Assembly: GCA_017311185.1 (NCBI GenBank)
Contig: JAESUZ010003526.1
Coordinates: forward strand, 1,240,001-1,304,000
Origin: Proteles cristata cristata
Taxonomy: Eukaryota > Chordata > Mammalia > Carnivora > Hyaenidae
DNA: 64,000 nt
Reading direction: 5' to 3'
Below the pieces are notes generated by a model, which saw only the letters and a program-made list of their open reading frames with translations, was not told the origin of the DNA and ran no database searches. Below are positions 24,201 to 36,200 of this stretch, in pieces. The position numbers and the translations under genes are program-made. Every line of letters begins with the position of its first letter. Positions within the stretch are counted from its first letter, which is position 1.

Positions 24201-27200
24201 TGCGGAGCTTCTAAGAACCAGATGCCCAGGCCCTCCCGAGGCTGTGCGAGCTTGGGATCAGGACAGGGGTAGTAGTATCTTACTCCCGTGCCTCAGGAGA
24301 TTCCTAAGGACAACACAGCAGGAAACACCTCTGGCGGCCCCTGAGTGGCCTGGGGAAGGAAGTCGGCCACATCCAAGGCATCTGAAAACCCCATGCAGAG
24401 TGTCAGCACCCAGGGGCAGCGCCTCTCTGGGTGAGTTTCTAACCCCTCAACCAGACACTTACCCTGAATCGTCCAGAAGTGGCCACTGAACTCCAGTGTT
24501 CAAAGATGCCTCGCTGGGGGGAGCTAGAGCCCAGGAACTGCCAAGTCCCTTCCAGCCCTGGGGTTCTATAGATCCCTGGCCCTTCATGGCTTCCCTTCAG
24601 CCCCCAGTTGGTTGCTGAGTGTCTGTCGCATGTGGTGCTCCATTCTGAGCTTGGAGAAGCAGCGTGGGCCGGGCAGACCCCCACTGCTCTGTGGGACACG
24701 CGCTCAGGCCACGGAGACAGCTTCTCACACGAGTAAGAGCAGGGGTACATTCCTTGTGAGGGGTCGGGGCTGGCTCCGAGCGCCTGGCTGGGGGCGGAGG
24801 CGATGTGGAGGCTGCAGGGTGGGGGTCGTGCTTCTCAGCAAGCACCTCGCACCCCTCTCCACACACAGCCGCTCGGGGAGGCAGTTTGGTCAAGAAGTTA
24901 GCTTGCAGATGGCTTTGGCAGACATGGTGGCCCTGTCTTCACACCAGCTTGACACCACGTCTCAGGGGTTATCACCAAGACTTGGACCTTTGTGCAGCCC
25001 AAGCCGGTGGGCCCTTCCCCTCTCCCCTCTGGCCTCAGAAGCCCAGGTCCTGCTGCCTTGGGGGCTGCCTAACGTTCTCAGTCCACAGCCCAAGGGACAG
25101 GGAGGGTTCCTCTGCAGCTCCTCTGCCATGCAGGGGTGTGGAAGTGGGGGCTTGGGACCGGGGCCTTTGCACATTCACTTTAGTCGGAACCCCTCTGTGG
25201 CTGCTACAGCACGGCCAGGCCGACTCGGACTCCCAGACTGGGGCTGAGTGAGCAAGGGGGTCGTTCTCGCTAGGAAGCGGCCAGCGCGTCTGCTGATGGG
25301 CAGCAGCTCTCACACGGTGCCGGGGTGGTCGGGCCTGCAGGGGCGGGAGCGGGGGCCTCCCAGACCGCGTCCTCCAGGCCCAGTGAGCCGGCGGGCGGAA
25401 GCCGGCAGCGAGGTCCCCCGACGCGAGCTCGTCCCGTTCTCCTGGCTGCTGGTGAGCAAGGGGAGGCTGCAGACGGGTGTTAACGTTCCTGTGCTCACAC
25501 GGAGCCAGCGGCAGTCGGTGCCAGTGTCTCCGTGACACTTTCTGCCATGTCGTTCCATCTAGTCCAGGTGCAGCACGAGGCCCTGTGCGGCCACGTTGGG
25601 GGCAGAGCGATGACCCACCCCCACTCGGAGGCCCGGGGGCCACGGGCAGTGTGATTCCAGCTGGGGCCGGTGTCCTCCTGAGCACCTGTCTGGTTGGGCA
25701 GAAGTGGGCCTAGGGACAGTGGTTTCAGTCACAGGGAGGTGGCTCTGTGTGAGATTCAGGGAGACCTGGAGGGAAAGGTCAGAGCAGCTCCTGGAGGGAG
25801 CGGGTGTTTCTGGAGGCCCATGGAGGCTGTGGGAGAAGCAGCGGGAGAGGTCCCAGGTCCACACGGGAGTTGGCAGGCTCACGGTCCAGGCGGTGGGGCG
25901 TGAGCCTTGCAGGTCAGTCTACCTCGGCCCGTGTCCAGCTTGCAGGTTACTGTGGCCGCGGTGACAAGCGTGGGAAGTAGTAACGGCAACGCGGTCCCCC
26001 CTTCCCCGTGTCCCCGCCATCACTGTCGGCCGAAAGCGGAAAAGCTGTCAAGGTGGCGGCTGGTACAGGCGCAGCAGGCCCACCTGAGCCGCTCAGCATC
26101 TCAGGGACCAGAAGAGACAAAGCCGGGACAGTAGACCGCCAGGCAGAGAGGTTGTGTTTCTGGAAGTCAGGGAACGTCCTATCCCTGCGCGCTGCTGCTG
26201 GTGCCGTTAAGAGGGGCACGTGTGGGAATGGGGCCCAGGGACGCGAGTCCTCTGGAGACCCAGGGGCATTCCCGGCTCCTCCCTGATACTGGGTCCCCAC
26301 CCTCCCTGCTTCGCCATCAGCCTCAGCTCAGCCAGATCTTCACAGATGCCACCCTCACTCCTGCAGGGGGAGGAGCCTGCGGGAGGTCACAGCCCAGGGA
26401 GACGCAGGCAAATAGGTCGTTGTGGTGCTAAGCGATAGGTGCTCTGAAGGGAAGCTGAGTGATTCCAGAGGAGTCCTTGAAGGCAAGGGAGAGGGTGGAG
26501 AGCTGGCGGGAGGTAAAGGCCCAGAGGCAGAGGCCGCAGAGGTGCCCGGCCGTGTGGCTGGGGAAGCACAGAGGCAGAGTGAGGACATCTAACACACATC
26601 TCTGTGATGTTCCAGAAGAGTTAGCGTGTGAAAAGATAATGACGGATGGTGTTTAGGTTCGTGGCAAGGTGCTACTTCTCAGATCCAGGAAGCTTCGGGA
26701 AGCGAAGGCAAGATAACATAAAAGCAATCCCCAGCTGGGAGCATTGGCAGAAGCCTGCAGAACACAGGAAGAGAACATTTTTTATTTTTTACTTTTTATT
26801 TTAGTGTTTAATTATTTATTTTTGAGAGAGAGACAGAGAGAGAAGCTGGTGGTAGAGGGCAGAGAGTCGGGGGGAGAGACTCCCAAGCAGGCGCCACAAT
26901 GTCAGTGTTGAGCCCAACACGGGGCTCAAACCGCCGAACCGTGAGATCATGACCTGAGCTGAAAATCAAGAGTTGGATGTTCAACCGACTGAGCCAGCCA
27001 AGGACCCCTAAGGAAGAGAAAAAATAAGTCTTAAATAACCCCCAGGGAGCCTTTGCGCCACGGAAAAGAGACACAGTCAATGGCACTGCGGCCTTCTCTG
27101 CCAGGATGACTTACGCGGGCACACAGTGGGGTAAGGTCCTGGGTGTGCTGGGTGAAAGCCGCCTGCCTTGGATTCCCCTCCGAGGGCGACCTCTTTCTTG

Positions 27201-30200
27201 CGAGAATGATGGTAAAATACATTTCGAGATGCCAACAAAACAACTGTTAGTCTCCAGAATTCTCTATGCAGTGAAGGTATTCATTAAGAATAAAGGTGAA
27301 ATAGTGACATTTCCAGGTGGCAGAAACGTCCCAGCTCCCATCGTGACTTGGCCTTTCCAGTTACACCGGCTCCGGCCAGGAGACGTCTGGGAACCTGGTC
27401 GGCGTCGCCGCAGTTGAGCAAGAGATGCTCCCAGTACTGTGTTCGCTGAAGAGATCACAGGGGCCTCAGGGGTCCGGGCCAGGAGCTGGGGTGCAGGGAC
27501 CAATATGCGTATTTCGTATCATTGCACGGCAGGTCATCAGAATAGAACAGAGTTTGAGCAGCACGGTTCACGAGAGCCCGTGAATTTGTTGTTCTCGGTG
27601 ACAAGAGCACACACGTTATTTTCAGTCCCCTTCGAAGACTTGCCAAAACCTCCATCCCGTGCTAGGCAAAAAAAAAAAAAAAAGGCCAGCCCCAGCGCGT
27701 TTCCGGAAATGGGGATCACCTGGAAGACATGTTCTGACCACAGTATCCTCAACAACAGAAGGAAAACTGGGAAAACTCCATATGCTTGACGTTTGAAAAG
27801 CTCCTGAATTCTTGAGTCAAAGAAGAAATTCTAATGAGAATCAGAAACATTTAAAACCAACTAGTAAGGTACATATTTTTATTCCAGAACTTGTGGGGCA
27901 ACTAAAACAATATTGAGAGGGGAACCGGGAACTTTCGCTGCTTTCAGAACAGCATGACACTGAGAGTGGAGGAAATGAAGTAAGAATAAGAACAGAAATG
28001 AGTGCATTAGAACACAAACACACAAGGACAGACGTCGCTGACTGAAAAGAGCAACCAAGAAAACAGACAAATCGCCAGCAAGAATAATTTTTAAAAATGA
28101 GGAGGAGGGGTCACCTGGGCGGCTCAATCGGTTAAGTATCTGACTCTTGATTTCGGCTCAGGTCACGATCTCATGGTTCTAGGATTGAGCCCCACATCGG
28201 GCTCTGTGCTGACAACATGGATCCTGCTTGGGATTCTCTCTGTCTCTTCCTCTCTTTCTTTCTGACCCTTCCTTGCTCAAGCTCACTCTCTCTAAAGAGA
28301 TAAGCTAAAAAAAAAAAAAAAAAAACCCTTTTTTTAAATAAGGAGGGAAGTTGCGGACAGTGTGAGGAATATTAGGAATATATAGAGGAACATAACTACA
28401 CACACTGCCAAGGTGTCATGTGGAGTAAGAGGCTCTTTGATCAGCTCTGTGCTTTCAAATCTGAAAACTTAAAGTCAATAGATTTAGAAAGAAAACTTAG
28501 CAGAGCTGACCGGAGAACAGTAGAAAATCCATAAATAGGGATGGTGCTATTATCATTAAAGGCATTGAGTCAGGGCCTAAAAATCTTCCCCACCCCGCAA
28601 TCCACCCGGACGGCTGTGCTGGCAGATTGTAACACAACTCTAGAAACACTTCCACCTTTATACAAACTCCTTCAGAGGGTAGGAAAATAGGGAGTCTCCT
28701 GCTATTTTTATGAGACTAGCATAACCTTGACAACAAAACCAGACAGGACATACAGTATGAGAACAGAGCTGTCAGGCCGCTCCCGCTGTGGAATACAAAT
28801 GCAAAAAGCGAATAATTGTTAAACCAAAAAAAATATATAAAAATGATAGAATGCATCATGAGAAGCTTTGCTTGCAAGGACCGAGTCCTTAGAAAAAGTA
28901 TTCATGTACAATATTACAGATGAGAAGGGGAAAATCATGGTATTGTCTTAATAGAGACAGAAACTGGTAAAATTCATCAGACATTCACTGCAAAAGTCTT
29001 AGCAAACTTGGGATGATGAGGTGCTTCCATAGCCTGATTAAGGGCTTCTAGAAGGAAAGAAGTCCATAATGGTAAATGCTACCATTTACTGTGAAACGTT
29101 GAAAATTTTTCCTGTAAGAGCGAGACAAAGAGACTAGCTGTCCACGCCCATGCTTTCTGTTGATGCTGGTGGCCCTGGCCAGCACAGTGAGGTGGGGAAA
29201 GGAGGGAAAAAGGTTGAAGACTGGGAAGAATTAGGCCATTGTCACTTGCAAGAGATGTGCACATAGAATATCAAAAACTTCTCAGGTAATTTTGTTAGAA
29301 TTAAGAGGTATTGGAATTACAAGAATAAAGAATTAGAATTAAGAATTTAAGGGGCACCTGGGTGGTTCAGTTGAGTGTTTGACTCTTGATTGTGGCTCAG
29401 GTCATGATCTCACAGTTTGTGTGATCGATCCCCACCTTGGGCCTTGTGCTGACAGTGTGGAGCCTGCTAATGTATTCTTATTTTTGAGAGAGAGAGCATG
29501 AGCAGGGGAGGGGCAGAGAGAAATGGAAACACAGAATCGGAAGCAGGCTCCAGGCTCTGAGCTGTCAGCACAGAGCCTGACACAGGACTTGAATTATGAA
29601 CCAGAGGATCATGACCTGAGCCAAAGTTGGCTGCTTAGCCACCCATGTGCCCCAATAAAAATTAAATTCTAAAAATATACCAGCCCCTATTTTATAAAAA
29701 TAGTTGTATAAATCCCTTATGGAAATAAAGGATAGAATAAGAAAGATCAAATTTTACTGAAATACATTGAAGGACTTAGGTAAACACTGAAAGATGTGTG
29801 ATTTTGGTTTTTCAAGGACTTGCTGTTAGAAATCACTAACTTTCTTCAGGTTGATCTGAGATTCAGTACAGTTTTTATTATAATGCTTTCTGTGAGAATA
29901 AGCCAGACAGCACAGGGATGGAAACAAATGGGTCAGCGGAACAGAATGGAGAGCCCAGTAATGAATCTGCAAAATCCTGCCATCTGGTAGAGGAGGCTCT
30001 GTGTGCAGGTCGGGGGCAAACCGTGGCACCAGGATTAGCTGTTTGTGTAGGGAAACATGCTTGGAATCCACATCCCACACCTTCTACAAAAAGCACTCAC
30101 TGATTGAAGACATACATGAATATGCAAAGCCAACTGTAAATGTGTTAGATGTTTATATAGGAGAAGATCTTCGAGGGGCACCTGGGTGGCTCAGTCGGTA

Positions 30201-33200
30201 AGCGTCCAAATTCAGCTCAGGTCATGATCTCACAGTTCATGGGTTTGAGCCCTGCATCGAGCTCTGTGCTGACAGCTCAGAGCCTGGATGGAGCCTGATT
30301 CAGATTCTGTGTCTCCCTCTCTCTGCCCCTCTCCTGCTCATTCTCTCTCTCTCTTTCCCTCATTTTTGAAAAATTAAAAAAAAAATTTTTTTAATGATCT
30401 TTGAGGTGTAGGGAAGGCCTTCCTAGTTGTCACAAAACACAAATTATAAAAGAAATACTGATAGTTTTCTCCCCATTAAACTTAACATCTCTGTTCGTCA
30501 AAAGATACCTTAAGGAGAGTGAAAAGAAAAGCCACAAATTCGGAGATGATTTTTTTGTTTTTGTAACCTAAGTGAAGAGGTCAGTATTCAGAACGAGGGA
30601 AGAACCCTCACATAAATTAAGAGAAAGTTAAGCACCCTCAGAGGTAGGCGAGGAAAGACTGGGAAAGGCACTTTCTAGGAGAGGAATCACGGAAGACCTG
30701 GAAACAAATGATAAGATGCACAGCCTCCTTAAGGAAGAAAGAGACGCCAATTGAAACAGGTGACCTTGCACACCCAGCAGATTGTCACGCGTGAAACAGT
30801 GAGCAGGAAGCAGTAATGAGGTTACGGGGCAATTCCCAGAGCACCAGGACTTGTACCCACAGAACATAAGGCACGACCGTGTGAGGCCACCCTGGCGTCC
30901 CTCGGCAAAGGGGAAGGAGCTACGACCCAGGGCCTCACGTGTGTGAGCACTCGGAGATGAGAATTAAAGCAAAACCAAGCCTGTGCCTTCAGCGGACTCA
31001 TCACTATGGCCCTCCCCGCACCAGAGTGGAATGGTATACAGCAGTGCAAAGGGACATGTTTTCGCTGCTCATCAACACCGGGGAAATCTCCCAAATAAGA
31101 CGTGGTGCGAACCAGGCAGGCCACGTAGGGTGCATACGTTTACGTACAGGTCAGGGAGTAGGCAGGCGGGTGGGTGGGTGTGTGAAGGCACCACTGCAGG
31201 GTAGGAGAGGAAGTCGGGGAAGGGCTAGCAGAATTCACGAGGACTGGCTGGGGTGCTTCTCCCTGAAAGGCAGCAGCAGCTTTTAAACATTGGCTGTGGC
31301 TCCGACCCGAAGGAAGGAGATACAGATGCGTGTTGTGTGTCGGCGCTTACGCAGGAGCGATCTGCGTGTGACTGAGATTGCCTGAGCGCGTAGGCAGCTG
31401 CTTTAATGATTCCTTGTCACGTTGCACTCTGTTGTAGTCACCCTCTGTCAAAAGCAGAAACCACTCAAAGCAAGTGTGGACAGGCCGCTGCCAGGGGCTG
31501 TGGCCGATGCGGCGGGTGGGCGGGGCCCGTTCCGCGGAGGGAGCCCCTGGGCTTTGGGGAGACGGGCTTGACCTCAGCTCAGGGGGCTCCTCACAAGACC
31601 AGGTGTGGCAGGGACTTTGGGACGGTTTTCCCACTGCTTCCTGTCTGGTCCCTTCCCAGCAGGCCGGGCCCAGCGCACGCCCCGGGGTGGGAGCCCCCGA
31701 TGGCTGTCGGCCCTGGCTTTCAGCTCTGTCCCGCTTTGCTGGCACGGGACAGCACCCTTTGGGTGATGGCCTGTCCTGACACGTGGCCCGCTGTCCTGTC
31801 CGTTCTCTCCCCATCTGCCCACTTTCCGGGGATGTATTTGAGCCTGCCCTGCCTTTCCCCAGGTGCCAAGCCAGCTGCCCCCGTCGATCCGTGGGGCGTG
31901 CCCACCGGAGCCAACACACACTCCGTCTCCAAGGGCTCAGACCCGTGGGCAGCGCCGCCGCAGCAGGCCCCCGGTGCCGGGAAAGCAGCCGACGCCTGGG
32001 CCGCAGCCTCGGCCGCGAAGCCTGTTTCTGCCGCTGGTGAGACCTCACTCTGTCCAGGCTCTGAGAAGCCCTTTGGGGCCCATGCCTTCCCTCTCCTGGC
32101 CGCGTGGCAGGGGACCTGCAGGTTTGCCTGCACCTGCGACCGTCACCGGCAGCCTTGGTCCCCAGTCCCCCGATGCCACCAGGAAGGGTGAGCTCACAGG
32201 CCTTCTGGGCCCCTGGGCCTCTGTCCAGATGGAGCTTCCCGAGGGGGCCGGGGCAGGCTGCCCTCTGGACGCTCCTTCCAGTAGCTTCCACAGCTCTATC
32301 CAAGCCTCAGAACCTAGCTCAGAAGTCTCTCCGCCTGCCTCCTTCAGTCTGGGGCGGGGCAGGCCGGAGCAGTGGCAGACAGGCGCCCCCACCCGTGTCC
32401 TGGAGGCCAGGACCCTCGCCCAGCCCCCTCCCAGCCCTCGCCAGACCCCCAGGTGCCCCTGAGCCCTGCACGATGGGGTAGACCCTCTCCCCTCCTGCTG
32501 CCAGCACACCCCTGGCTTGTGGCCTGGGCGGCGGAGCCGCGGGCCATGGTGATGTGCCCGCAGTCACCGGCCTCTGTGTTCACCCAGGCGCCTTTGATCT
32601 CTTCAGTAATCTGAATGGTACAATTAAAGATGACTTTTCTGAATTCGACAACCTCCGAACTTCAAAAAAAACAGGTATGTAAAGATAGTAGTGGTTTCCA
32701 TGATTTTCTGTGCATTTGACCAGCCCAGTTATTGCAGAAACAAGCGGCTTTCAAGCCCTTTCCACTTCCTGCATTTTCTTTGTGTTTTGGTCTTGGGGGC
32801 TGCAAGTGGCCGATTGCACGCGGTGAACAGCCGTGTGGTTGGGCTTCTCTTTCACCCTGTCCTGGTGTTGGGGTCGCATTTCCGGTCTCATTCATCTCTA
32901 AGCCTCGGCCCCCCCAGCCCCCCCACCTGCCCATGCCCGCGCCCAGCCCAGCATGGCCCCTGCCCAGCCTGAACCGCTGCTTCCCCGTAATTTCCTCCCA
33001 AGTCCCTACTCCCCAGGGCGCCCCCTTCCAGACAGCCCGAGCTCTAGGCCTGGACAGGGGCCTCTGCCCACCCGGTTGTGGCTCCCGCCCAGTGCCTGTT
33101 CCAGGCCCAGGCCCAGTGCCCCCAGGCTGGCCGTGGGTCAGGGTAGGGTGCAGAGAGACCGGGCCGGGGGAGGGGGCCGACGCCGGAAGCCAGGGATGGA

Positions 33201-36200
33201 GCCAGGCTGCCTCTGTCCATCTCCGGTCACGCCTCCAGCTACATAGAGCAACTTCTCTCCTTTCTCTTTCCTCTCTCAGCTTCCCCCTGTGCCCTCCCCA
33301 TTCTCCATTTGCCCCCCACCCCCTTCCTCTTCTCGCCTCCCCCCCTTCCCTCAGCTACAGCTACAGGCCTGGCTGGCCCTGGTCTAAGGTACGAGCAGCC
33401 TGGTGCCCCAGGCCACCCTTCAGGCCCCCTCTCAGCTCAGGGGACCAGAGGCCACTTAGAACGTGCTGCTTCTTGGGATGTTTCTTTTGCTGCATTAAAA
33501 AAACAAAACTCCATGCGTGTCCTCTGCAGGCCAAAGTACAACCTAACTGTCCTGGCCCACCCACGCGTGCCTCAGTGAGAAGGCTGTGTGGCTTCGTTAT
33601 GTGGACATCCTTCCGTGGACTTGCAAAATATGTACCCCCAATTCTTGAGCTATTTGCACTGCAGAGAATTTGGGCAAGTGTGTGGAAGGGAATCACAATC
33701 GTCCGCGACCCTTCCACCTAGCCCAGTGGCTGTGCTGCCGTCCAGTATGTTTTGTGAGCTCTGCTCTGTCGGTGCGGCCTTTTCTGTTCCGCCCACGCTG
33801 TCCTTCGGACTTGGGTCCTGCCCCTCCCGTAAAAGTCTTCAGCAATAGTCCGTAGCTGTCATCGCTCCTGTACTGTTCTGCGGTAATTTCTTTGACCTGT
33901 AACTTTGGGGAGGACATTTTAGGTTGATTTCGGGTTTTGCTACAGTAAATAATGCTGTCGTGAACAGCCCACTGCTTAGATCCCTGTTCACACTTCGCAT
34001 TATTTCCTAAGACTGGATTCCTAGAAATGGGATTACCGAGTGGAGAGTATGACCATTTTTAAGAACCTTTAACCCCACGGCCACTGCACTCCCACCAGCC
34101 CGTCTTAGTACAGCCTCAGTTGGCCGAGTTCTTGAGAGTAATTTGCTTTCTTCTCCATCAAGAAATTCACGTTCATTGTAGAAAATGGACAGTGAACACA
34201 CACCAGAAACTAAGGTGCCCGTGCGCAGCCAGCAACCCTGCACAACACCCCAATATCCTGGGGGGATCCTGCCGTACGCATTGTCTGGTCGCCTGCTTCT
34301 CTCACGCGGCGTTGTGACAGCGCTTTCCTCATCCGCCTGTCTCCGTCCCCGCGCTCTGGGTGTGGTTATGGGACCTGGGGGGTCTGTGAGCTTCCCCTGT
34401 GTCTGACGTCCCTGTCCAGGGTGTTGGGGACCACTGTGCCCCCAACATCCCAGCTCCTGCGTGGCCATGCAGGGGCCCCCCGGAATGCCTGTCTCTCGCT
34501 TGGGACTCTCCTGGGGTGGGCTCCCGGGGCCCCAGCCTCCGCGCCCGCCATGCCCACGTGTGTCCCTGTCTTGCAGCTGAGGCGGTGGCCTCTCCCCCGT
34601 CCCAAAACAACGGAACGACAAGCCCCGACCCCTTTGAGTCTCAGCCCCTGACCGCCGCCTCGAGCAAGCCCAGCAGCTCCCGGAAAACCCCCGAGTCCTT
34701 CCTGGGCCCCAACGCGGCCCTGGTGAACCTGGACTCGCTGGTGACCAGGCCAGCCCCGCCGGCCCAGTCTCTCAACCCGTTCCTGGCACCAGGTATGCGG
34801 GCTCCCCCGGGCTCCCTCTGGTTGTCTGCCCTTCCTGAGAAGGGGTGCGGGGCAGGCCTCGGGCCCTGACCTCTCCTCTGCCTCTGGGAGGCCCTTCCTG
34901 TCGTGGCGTACACGCCAGCGCCACGCTCAGAGGCACGGCCGGGATGTGAAAGCTGGTGTGTAGTGTGTGTGGGGGCGGGGTGGACAGCCCCTCTCCTCTC
35001 AGGTAGCCGAGACCACCGAGCAGAAGTGGTCCCTGACCTGGTGCGCTTGGCCATGGGGACCCTGCAGTAAGCAGCTTCATGGTCAGCGGGGGAGGGCAGT
35101 GCTGGGGTGAGGAAGAGCCGAGGTTGCTGCCCAACATCCCTCTTTCCAGGGGCCATTTCCCAGGGACCCAAGGACCCTCGCCTCGCCATTCCAGGGCTCG
35201 GAACTCCACCTTCCCACCCCTGTGTACCTCCTCCCTCAGAGGACAGGCCCCCAGACCTCGCTCCAGTGCTTCAGTGCCCAGGGCTGCTGAGGCTGTCGCT
35301 GCCCCGCCTTCCGTGCCCATGTGCTCCCAGCCTCGGCTGCACCGCGCCCCTCTGCTCCCCCGGCCCGGAGTGCCCTCTCTCCCATGGGAGATCACAGTCC
35401 TCCTCGGCACCCAGCCCAGATAACCCTCTCCCTCTAGGGAGCACCCCCCCCCAATTTCCCAGGAAGGCCGTGGGCTCCCAGGGGCTGGGATGTGTCACAT
35501 TCAGGGCGTTCAGTCTGAAGCCCATCACAAGACAGATCTGAAGCCCCGGGCCATAGCGCCTCATAGGACCCTGCAGAAGAGGGACCCGGGACTCAGAAGA
35601 GTTGAGGGTGAAGACCCTGGGGCAGAAGTGGGGTGTGTGGAGGCCCTGGTCCTGCCCAACGCTGTGATGAGCAAGGACGTGGTTGCTCCTTGCTCCCTCG
35701 GCAGAGCTGGATCAGAATCCAGTGTCTAAGCGAGGCTGGCCCTCTTCCCCGGTGGCCCACCATCCCTTCCCCACCTCGTGCGGTGCCCCACCATCTCTCT
35801 AGGTGCCCCCCATCCCCCACCCCCATGCCGGTGCCCCACCCCATTCCCAACCCCCACACCGGGGCCCTGCCGTCCCCCACCCCCCACGCCAGTGCCCCCA
35901 TCCCCCACCCCCACGCTGGGGCCCTGCTGTCCCTCCTCAGGGCAACTCCAGCAGGGCTGACTGATCTGATCTGCAGGGTTACGGGAGGGGCTGGCGCAGG
36001 GATGCATGCTGAGCCCTCAGCAGGGTCTGTGCCTCCCCGGGGTGGGGTCGAGAGCGGCCAGGGCATCGGCTCCTGGTGGTGATGTGTGGGGGTGCCCCTC
36101 GGCAGGCAGCCTTTGTGCTCAGGGGCTGGGCTGCTTTGGGGACCCAGTGCTGGCAGCTCTCATGTTTTGGGCAGAGTATCAACAGACAATTTTGTTTAAA

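Larger units (their letters stand above)
27700..31400 (+). mobile_element. Decayed L1 LINE, ORF2 3' half to 3' UTR, forward
   Basis: Successive blocks follow L1 ORF2 in order: 'aacaacagaaggaaaactgg', 'cagaacttgtggggcaactaaa', 'gtaagaataagaacagaaatga', 'ccttcagagggtaggaaaatagg...agactagcataacc', 'tctgttcgtcaaaagatacc', 'tggtatacagcagtgcaaaggg'. The reading frame is broken many times, so it is long dead. Three later SINE insertions (28107, 29351/29469, 30175) interrupt it. The 3' boundary is vague. Confidence 0.7.
18776..31862 (+). other. EPN2: EPN2 intron, 13 kb
   Basis: Largest intron fully inside the window. Its first 8 kb is GC-rich unique sequence with an L1 and two SINE insertions; its last 4 kb is dominated by one decayed forward L1 broken up by SINEs. 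A CpG-rich patch lies at 22400-22640. No spliced exon matching epsin-2 is seen within it. Confidence 0.9.
32675..34576 (+). other. EPN2: EPN2 intron
   Basis: 1.9 kb. It holds a polypyrimidine stretch at 33248-33357 and an old L1 fragment near 33900-34110; the remainder is unique GC-rich sequence. Confidence 0.9.

Noticed and set aside
30175..30250. tRNA gene
   Set aside because: The A- and B-box-like sequences here and in about thirty similar places belong to tRNA-Lys-derived SINE heads, with SINE bodies and tails attached.
31347..32303. 318-codon open frame on the minus strand
   Set aside because: It is the antisense shadow of the EPN2 DPW exon and its flanks in GC-rich DNA.
32732..33721. 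329-codon open frame on the plus strand
   Set aside because: It lies in an EPN2 intron and crosses a polypyrimidine tract; composition is Pro/Ser/Leu-rich as expected of GC-rich noncoding DNA.
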